From Bacteroidales bacterium (GTDB lineage: Bacteria; Bacteroidota; Bacteroidia; Bacteroidales; ML635J-15), in NCBI GenBank assembly GCA_028697515.1, contig JAQVEY010000210.1, positions 1 to 5,233 of the forward strand: a DNA stretch of 5,233 bases, given 5' to 3'. Positions 1-5,233 of the stretch are shown here, in pieces. The translations under genes were made by a program, and so were the position numbers. Position 1 is the stretch's first letter, and every line of letters starts with the position of its first letter. The notes under the pieces were generated by a model. That model ran no database searches. It was not told the DNA's origin and saw nothing but the letters and a program-made list of their open reading frames with translations.

Positions 1-687
1 TATGCTGTTATGGATGAAAAAATAAGCTATAATACAGTTGCCGTATCTGAAATAAGTGTTGAATTTGAAATTGCAAAAAACTATAACATTCCTGCTGATG
101 GCAAACCTTACACAATTGACGTTACGGAATACACTTTAAATGCTGATTTCAGTTATTATGCAATTCCAAAATTCGAGTCTAATGTTTATCTCATTGGCAA
201 AATTATTGGTTGGGAGTCACTCAATCTGATTGATGGAGATATGAATGTTTACTTTGGCGAAACATATCTTGGAGTATCAAAGTTAAATACAAGTTCTTTG
301 AACGATACTCTTGAATTATCATTTGGTCGGGATAAACAAATTTCTATCAAACGTAATCGCATTGAAGAATTTTCAAAGAAAAGTTTACTGGGTACTAGCA
401 GAAAAGAAAGTTTTCAATATGATATTCTTGTTAAAAACAACAGAAAAGTTGATATAACAATAAGCATAGTGGATCAAGTTCCGATTTCGAGAGAAAGTGA
501 AATTGAAGTTACTGTAGGTGAACTTTCTGGCGGTGAACATAACACAGTTACAGGAAAGGTTACATGGAACACAACTTTAAAGCCCGGAGAATCAAAAAAA
601 TACAACTTTGGTTACAGTGTGAAATATCCAAAAGAACAAACTGTAAATACTAAACAATATAGGTCTATGGCTAGTCCAATGTTTTAG
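1..687 (+). CDS. DUF4139 domain-containing protein (MuiA-like), C-terminal part, 5' end outside window
   Basis: Partial gene of 228 visible codons ending at TAG (685-687). The first ATG, at base 10, is unlikely to be the start, because the frame is open upstream to base 1 (codons for Y-A-V) and the visible protein begins inside a known domain. The sequence matches my recollection of the DUF4139 C-terminal domain, a beta-rich region found in 'mucoidy inhibitor MuiA family' proteins. Recognisable segments, numbered from the methionine at base 10, are YYAIPKFES (about 49-57), the LSFGRDKQI stretch (about 103-111), the DQVPISRESEIEV stretch (about 155-167), and a closing W...LKPGESKKYNFGYSVKYPK block (about 189-210). 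Family members are usually some 500-600 residues, with an N-terminal DUF4140 region and often a coiled coil, so more than half the protein is missing here. The biochemical function of the family is not established; many members are predicted to be exported, but the signal peptide cannot be checked here. It converges with the SusD-like gene and is separated from it by a terminator-like hairpin, so a shared operon is excluded. Confidence 0.88.
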   Translation, partial: YAVMDEKISYNTVAVSEISVEFEIAKNYNIPADGKPYTIDVTEYTLNADFSYYAIPKFESNVYLIGKIIGWESLNLIDGDMNVYFGETYLGVSKLNTSSLNDTLELSFGRDKQISIKRNRIEEFSKKSLLGTSRKESFQYDILVKNNRKVDITISIVDQVPISRESEIEVTVGELSGGEHNTVTGKVTWNTTLKPGESKKYNFGYSVKYPKEQTVNTKQYRSMASPMF

Positions 688-710
688 TTCTAAATACTTA
701 TAAAAGAATA

Positions 711-746
711 AAAGCCCTAAAATTTTCACTGTAATTCTGGGGCTTT
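711..746. terminator. Probable bidirectional rho-independent terminator between convergent genes
   Basis: An inverted repeat lies in the 100-bp gap between the two convergent stop codons. The outer arms AAAGCCC (711-717) and GGGCTTT (740-746) pair perfectly. The stem continues through a T-G wobble (718/739) and an A-T pair (719/738), has one A/C mismatch (720/737), and resumes with AATT/AATT (721-724 with 733-736) around an 8-base loop (725-732). On the + strand the stem is followed by a T-rich run (TTTATTATTACT, starting in the 3' arm). On the - strand the complementary arm is followed by TTTTATTCTTTTAT. Either orientation could therefore terminate transcription: the DUF4139 gene, whose stop ends 23 bp before the hairpin, and the SusCD-like operon, whose stop is 41 bp from it. 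Nothing else is evident in the gap. Confidence 0.75.
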
Positions 747-787
747 ATTATTACTATCTACCACACGATACAATCTAAAGGTAGCAG

Positions 788-2212
788 CTATGGATTTTGC
801 TCCATAAGATTATTCCCTGACATTTCATCAGCAGGGATTTTAAAAATCGGAGCATCTGCATTCCATTGTACTCCGTCCCTAAGCGGTAATTTTAGTCTTT
901 TCAGGTTGTGATAGCGGTCTCCTTCAAAACATAGCTCTCTCCTACGTTCGTTTCTTACACTATCCAACAAATCATCAAGAGCGACAGTTTCAGGAGAATA
1001 ATTATCTCCAAATGCTCTCATTCTCAATGCATTATAACTATCAAAAGCATCAATGGAATTTCCTGCTCCACCGGGAATAAGATTAGATTCTGCCCTGATT
1101 AGATGCATTTCTGCCAGTCGTATATAAATCCTGTTCAAGGGTTGAGAAGTACCATCTAATAAACTTTCGTCGTATTTTTTTACATAGTAAACAACAAAAT
1201 ATTTAGTAATAAGATTTCTACGCTGGTCATTAGCACTATACATATTGTACAATGTAGAATTTGTCTGGAACAATGGATTTTTTGATCTTGAATACGCATC
1301 GATTAGACTATTACTATTATCGGTTTCAATATTTACAATCTGGAAAATTACCTCTGGATTGGATTCATTGCCTGACAAACTAAAGACCTCTGTAACATCC
1401 TCAGACAATTCATAATATGTACTCTCAATGACTTCATCAGCATACTGAGCAGCAAGAAAATAATCTCCGGAAAAGAAACAAACCCTTGCAAGCAAAGCTG
1501 TTGAAGACATAGCTGAGGCAGAAGAATTTGATATCATTACTCCGACTGATTCCAATAATGTTTTAGATTCTGTTAAATCGGAAATTATATTTGCATACAC
1601 AACTTCGACAGTTTCGCGGGGTGCATTCAAGCTATCCGGCAAGAATGAAGGAAGTAATCTGTAAGGTATCCCTAATTGAGTGTTATTACCCTTATTGTCA
1701 ACATCGTAAGCTTTTGCAAAAAAACGTACAAGTTCAAAATGCGCAGCTGCTCTTATAAAAAGTGCTTCTCCTTTAAGTTTGTCTTTATAAAGTTCAAAAT
1801 CGCTATCATCAACCAGATTATTATCTATAGCATAAATGACATTATTTGCTCTGTTTATTGCCGAATAAGCAGCACTCCAAAAAGAAGCTATTTCAGTAAT
1901 TTGAGGAGAAGTTGTCATGGAGTATATCTCATATTTACCAAAACGATTTAGCTTTTGTTCGTTTCCAATTATTGCATCATCAGCTAATAACTCGGCATAA
2001 ATAACGGGATTTCCACCCAATAATGAACCTGACTGTAATCCATCATAAGCTCCATTTAAAACAAGTTGCAAATCACGAGTACTTGTAATAGCAGAATCAT
2101 TTGGAATTCTATCATTTAAGTCTATTTCCAACAGCTTTTCACAAGATGTGAAGGCTATTATTACAAATAAATAGACTACTATTTTTTTTGATTTAATTAT
2201 ACTTTTTTTCAT
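788..2212 (-). CDS. SusD/RagB family nutrient-binding outer-membrane lipoprotein
   Basis: A complete 474-residue protein, within the usual 450-600 range. SusD-like proteins are surface lipoproteins that bind a nutrient (glycan, peptide or other oligomer) and sit as a lid over a SusC-type channel. The N-terminus is a lipoprotein signal: basic MKKSIIKSKK, a hydrophobic stretch (11-20), then a lipobox-like F-T-S-C with lipidation expected at Cys24. The N-terminal SusD-like domain covers roughly residues 24-230 and includes the helical repeat segments INRANNVIYAID (119-130) and GEALFIRAAAHFELVRFFA (148-166), then GIPYRLLP (181-188) and PRETVEVVYANI (198-209). ALLARVCFFSGDY (239-251) is a further TPR-like helix. 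The C-terminal RagB/SusD domain covers roughly 280-474: RIYIRLAEMHLIRAES (361-376), VRNERRRELCFEGDRYHNLKR (419-439) and the terminal IPADEM...NP (459-474). Substrate contacts cannot be read from sequence. The ATG is chosen because it directly precedes the signal peptide. The 11 bases upstream (CTCGAGAAATT on the coding strand) have no strong Shine-Dalgarno, as is usual in Bacteroidota. It lies 11 bp after the SusC-like stop and is surely in the same operon. Confidence 0.95.
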   Translation of the reverse strand: MKKSIIKSKKIVVYLFVIIAFTSCEKLLEIDLNDRIPNDSAITSTRDLQLVLNGAYDGLQSGSLLGGNPVIYAELLADDAIIGNEQKLNRFGKYEIYSMTTSPQITEIASFWSAAYSAINRANNVIYAIDNNLVDDSDFELYKDKLKGEALFIRAAAHFELVRFFAKAYDVDNKGNNTQLGIPYRLLPSFLPDSLNAPRETVEVVYANIISDLTESKTLLESVGVMISNSSASAMSSTALLARVCFFSGDYFLAAQYADEVIESTYYELSEDVTEVFSLSGNESNPEVIFQIVNIETDNSNSLIDAYSRSKNPLFQTNSTLYNMYSANDQRRNLITKYFVVYYVKKYDESLLDGTSQPLNRIYIRLAEMHLIRAESNLIPGGAGNSIDAFDSYNALRMRAFGDNYSPETVALDDLLDSVRNERRRELCFEGDRYHNLKRLKLPLRDGVQWNADAPIFKIPADEMSGNNLMEQNP

Positions 2213-2223
2213 AATTTCTCGAG

Positions 2224-5200
2224 TTAAAATGAAATTTGTATTCCTCCAATAATTGTTCTGGCTTGTGGTGTAGCAAATGATGGTGCTGCAAACGAAACAT
2301 TTGAATCAGGGTCAGAAGCTGAAGTATTTCTGGCAACTTCAGGATCCCAGCCTTTATATTTTGTCAATGTCCATAGATTATTTCCAGACACATAGATTCT
2401 CATATTGCCCAACTTTAGCTTATCACAAACTTTCTTATTAAAACTATAACCTATCGACAGGTTTTTTAATCTGATAAAAGAAGCATCATATAAAAATCTT
2501 GTAGAATTAACATAAGTGGAATACTCATTAAGTCCCGGAACTTCAGAAGATGGGTTAGTATCCGAATAAGCATCCAATATTTCGGGAAGTTGAGCAATAG
2601 AATTATAATCGCCAATCATACGTTTTGCCTGATCATCATAAATAGTATTTCCATATTGATAAACAAATAAGAAATTTAAATCAAATCCTTTATAATTAAA
2701 TGTATTCGTAATACCACCAACAATTTTAGGGAAAGGACTGCCGAATGCTTTTCTATTATCACCATAGAAATCACCGGTTGGATTTGCATAAGTCATAAGA
2801 TTACCGTTTGCATCATAATAAAGCTCTGTCCCTGCCTCTACTGCTGCTGTTACCTGATTATTTTCATCATCTAAAACTGGAGTGCCGTCAGTATTCCAAA
2901 GAGGCAATTCTCCGTCTTCCTGCTGAACTCCTGCCCACTCAACTAAATAAGCAATACCAACAGGATAACCAAAAATAACCCTTGCATCACCTCCAGATTT
3001 GTTATCAAATGCATCGGGAGGTAAACCACCAACATCTGTAACTTCATTTTGATTATAAGCAATATTAAAATTAGTCGTCCATTTAAAATCACCCTGAAAA
3101 TTGTGTGATGTCAGATCAAACTCTATCCCATTATTTGTCAATGCTCCAATATTTTGCCAGATTTTCGAATAGCCGGAAGACGATGGTAGTGTCACCTGTA
3201 AGAGCAAATCAGAGCTTTGTTTATTGTAATAAGTAATACTACCACTCAAGCGATTATCAAAAAAACCATAATCAATGTTGATATCAAGCATTATTGATTT
3301 TTCCCAACTTAAAGACGGATTAAGCAAAGTAGATGGGACAATAGCAGAAGCTCCATTATAGCCACCCACGGCAGAATAAAAACCAAGATGAGCATAATCA
3401 TCAATATTGGCATTTCCAGTCAAGCCGTAGCTGGCACGAAGTTTTAGAAAGCTAATGCTTTTAATATCTTTCATAAACGATTCATCACTTATTATCCAGC
3501 CAGCCGATACAGCCGGAAAAGTTCCGTATCTGTTGTTTTCGCCAAAACGTGATGAACCGTCAGTTCTTATGCTAAATCCAGCCAGATATCTGTTTTTAAG
3601 TTTATAATTTACCCTAAAAAAGTAAGAATCAAAAGCAAAAGCTGTTGAATATGAATATCCTGACATATTTGAAGGATCAGCAGAACCGGGACTTGTAAGA
3701 TTATCGTTTGGAAAATCCCAGCCATTTAGTCCTACTCCACTTGTAGAAGAACGTTGATAAGAATGTCCCAAAGTAAAGTCTGCTTCCTGCCCTGTTCCAA
3801 TTTTTTGATTATATGTAAAATAATTATTGGTAGTATAATTAAAAACATTTGTACGCCGATCCCAAGCAGATGATACCGAGCCTGTATCCTGAACATTTCT
3901 AAATCTGAATTCATCTTCACCAAGATTCATAAAATCAACACCAAATTCGGATCTGAAAGACAAGTTATCGAGAATATCGTAATTTAAGTAAACTCCAGAT
4001 ATTGACCTGAAAGTATTTGCTGAAAAATGCCAGTTTTCAAGTTGCCAAAGAGGGTTAGAATAAGGATCATAATAAGTTCCATCATCATTATATACAGGCA
4101 GATAAGGAAGTTTTTGCTGTGCAAGCCCTAACCCTCCGGCATCTCCGGTAGGAACTCTTTTGTTATTACTATATGATACTGACATATTTGTCCCGATACT
4201 GAGTTTATCTGTAGCTTTATTTTCAACATTAATTCTACCACTTAAACGATCATAAGAATTTCCTAAAACAAAGCCCTCTTCATCTCGATAGGTCATTGCA
4301 GTATAAAAATTAGTTTTATCATTACCACCCTGTGCTGAAGCGCTAATCTCCTGAACAAAACCTGGTCTCAAAACCAAATCAATCCAATCTGTTCCTCCTA
4401 GAGCAGCAATGCTGTCAGCCATCCCTCTGGTTATAGGTATTCCGGTTGAAGGATTATAAATTACTGATTCTTTTGATTCAGGCTCAAGACCTCTACGAAC
4501 ACGTGCCGAATCTCTCAAAGCCAAATGTTGTTCTGCGGAAAGTAGGTCTATAGTATTAGCAGCCTCAACAAAACCCGAATAATAATTAACATTAAACTTG
4601 GTTTTACCAGCGCTCCCTTTCTTAGTCGTAATCAAGACTACTCCGTTTGCACCACGAGAACCGTATATTGAAGCAGCAGCAGCGTCTTTAAGAATCTGTA
4701 TAGATTCAATATCATTAGGATTCAAATCTGCCAGTGCGTTAAATCCAGAGCCGGTATTATTTGCCGAGAAATCTCCGTTTGACACTGGAATTCCATCAAT
4801 AACATAAAGTGGTTGAGAACCTGCAGAAATAGAGTTTGTTCCTCTCACTTTTACATTAATTGAAGAACCCGCCATTCCATTTGAAGTTGTAACTTGAACA
4901 CCAGCAGCACGTCCCTGCATCGAAGATTCTAAACTTGGAAGAACAGCATCTCCAAAATCATCAGATGAAATTGAAGTAATTGCTCCGGTAACATCTCTTT
5001 TTTGTCTTCGACCATATCCTATAACCACAACATCTTCAAGTACAACAGCGTCTTCTAACAAAACCACATCAATAACTACAGTTTTTCCCGATTCAACATA
5101 AACTATATTTTCCTGAGTTGTCATTCCAATAAATGAAAATTCTACTGTTTGTTGACCGACCGGAACATTTTGAATAGAGTAATTTCCATCAAAATCAGTT

Positions 5201-5233
5201 ATTACCCCAATGGCAGTTCCTTTGACAACTACA
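2224..5233 (-). CDS. SusC/RagA family TonB-linked outer-membrane receptor, N-terminus outside window
   Basis: A TonB-dependent importer that forms a beta-barrel channel and works with the neighbouring SusD-like lipoprotein. About 1002 residues are visible, ending at TAA (2224-2226). An in-frame ATG at 5122-5124 is not the start: the frame continues to the window edge and those 36 codons encode most of a carboxypeptidase-regulatory-like domain (VVVKGT, ITDFDGNYSI, VEFSFIGM). Only the signal peptide and the start of that domain should be missing. Numbering from the edge: the regulatory-like domain is about 1-58; the SusC signature VVVIGYG, at the usual TonB-box position, is about 68-74; the plug follows to about 206, with GRAAGVQV, VKVRGTNS, PLYVIDGIPVS and the SusC hallmark LKDAAAASIYGSRGANGVV. 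The barrel contains TDWIDLVLRPGFVQE, a DGSSRFGENNRYGTFPAVSAGW stretch, SFIRLKNLSIGYSF and a C-terminal strand ending in Phe (IIGGIQISF), the typical outer-membrane assembly signal. No frameshift or internal stop is seen. The substrate is unknown. The promoter and any regulator are upstream, outside the window. Confidence 0.96.
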   Translation of the reverse strand, partial: VVVKGTAIGVITDFDGNYSIQNVPVGQQTVEFSFIGMTTQENIVYVESGKTVVIDVVLLEDAVVLEDVVVIGYGRRQKRDVTGAITSISSDDFGDAVLPSLESSMQGRAAGVQVTTSNGMAGSSINVKVRGTNSISAGSQPLYVIDGIPVSNGDFSANNTGSGFNALADLNPNDIESIQILKDAAAASIYGSRGANGVVLITTKKGSAGKTKFNVNYYSGFVEAANTIDLLSAEQHLALRDSARVRRGLEPESKESVIYNPSTGIPITRGMADSIAALGGTDWIDLVLRPGFVQEISASAQGGNDKTNFYTAMTYRDEEGFVLGNSYDRLSGRINVENKATDKLSIGTNMSVSYSNNKRVPTGDAGGLGLAQQKLPYLPVYNDDGTYYDPYSNPLWQLENWHFSANTFRSISGVYLNYDILDNLSFRSEFGVDFMNLGEDEFRFRNVQDTGSVSSAWDRRTNVFNYTTNNYFTYNQKIGTGQEADFTLGHSYQRSSTSGVGLNGWDFPNDNLTSPGSADPSNMSGYSYSTAFAFDSYFFRVNYKLKNRYLAGFSIRTDGSSRFGENNRYGTFPAVSAGWIISDESFMKDIKSISFLKLRASYGLTGNANIDDYAHLGFYSAVGGYNGASAIVPSTLLNPSLSWEKSIMLDINIDYGFFDNRLSGSITYYNKQSSDLLLQVTLPSSSGYSKIWQNIGALTNNGIEFDLTSHNFQGDFKWTTNFNIAYNQNEVTDVGGLPPDAFDNKSGGDARVIFGYPVGIAYLVEWAGVQQEDGELPLWNTDGTPVLDDENNQVTAAVEAGTELYYDANGNLMTYANPTGDFYGDNRKAFGSPFPKIVGGITNTFNYKGFDLNFLFVYQYGNTIYDDQAKRMIGDYNSIAQLPEILDAYSDTNPSSEVPGLNEYSTYVNSTRFLYDASFIRLKNLSIGYSFNKKVCDKLKLGNMRIYVSGNNLWTLTKYKGWDPEVARNTSASDPDSNVSFAAPSFATPQARTIIGGIQISF

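Noticed and set aside
1676..1951. Open frame of 91 codons on the + strand
   Set aside because: It lies wholly antisense inside the intact SusD-like gene, its translation is rich in Ile, Lys, Cys and Ser with no recognisable domain, and no promoter or ribosome binding site supports it.
2213..2223. Possible promoter or processing site between the SusC-like and SusD-like genes
   Set aside because: The gap is only 11 bp, too short for a Bacteroidota -33/-7 promoter; the CTCGAG palindrome in it is too short to call a structure.
3732..3923. Open frame of 63 codons on the - strand
   Set aside because: It overlaps the SusC-like gene on the same strand in another frame, within the conserved barrel coding sequence, and resembles no protein I know.
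4598..4807. Open frame of 69 codons on the + strand
   Set aside because: It is antisense to the highly conserved SusC plug region; its openness is explained by codon constraint on the opposite strand.
5011..5075. Apparent small internal repeat in the SusC-like protein (LEDAVV then LEDVVV)
   Set aside because: The two units use different codons (TTAGAAGAC versus CTTGAAGAT), and such acidic, valine-rich sequence is normal just before the VVVIGYG signature, so a recent duplication is not supported.

Overview
The window looks like chromosomal DNA from a low-GC member of the Bacteroidota. The main evidence is an adjacent SusC-type TonB-dependent receptor and SusD-type surface lipoprotein, a pairing essentially restricted to that phylum. 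The AT-rich codon use and the lack of a clear Shine-Dalgarno sequence before the susD-like gene fit this. The sequence alone does not settle the genus.

There are three genes, two of them cut by the window edges. (1) Bases 1-687, + strand: the C-terminal part of a DUF4139 (MuiA-like) protein; the reading frame is open to base 1, so the 5' end lies outside. (2) Bases 688-787: a 100-bp intergenic gap between convergent genes, holding a hairpin at 711-746 with T-rich flanks on both strands, probably a bidirectional terminator. (3) Bases 788-2212, - strand: a complete SusD/RagB-family lipoprotein. (4) Bases 2224-5233, - strand: a SusC/RagA-family outer-membrane receptor, complete at its C-terminus. 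Its frame stays open to the right edge, so the signal peptide and the first part of the N-terminal regulatory-like domain are missing.

The minus-strand genes are ordered susC-like then susD-like, 11 bp apart, and are almost certainly co-transcribed. Their products are expected to form one outer-membrane uptake complex: the SusC-like barrel is the TonB-driven channel and the SusD-like lipoprotein is the substrate-binding lid. No glycoside hydrolase, peptidase, sulfatase or regulator gene is visible, so the substrate cannot be named. The DUF4139 gene faces the pair, is separated by the terminator, and is probably unrelated in function.

I found no RNA genes, mobile elements, CRISPR arrays or long repeats. 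I see no sign of an undescribed system; this is a conventional Bacteroidota nutrient-uptake locus.
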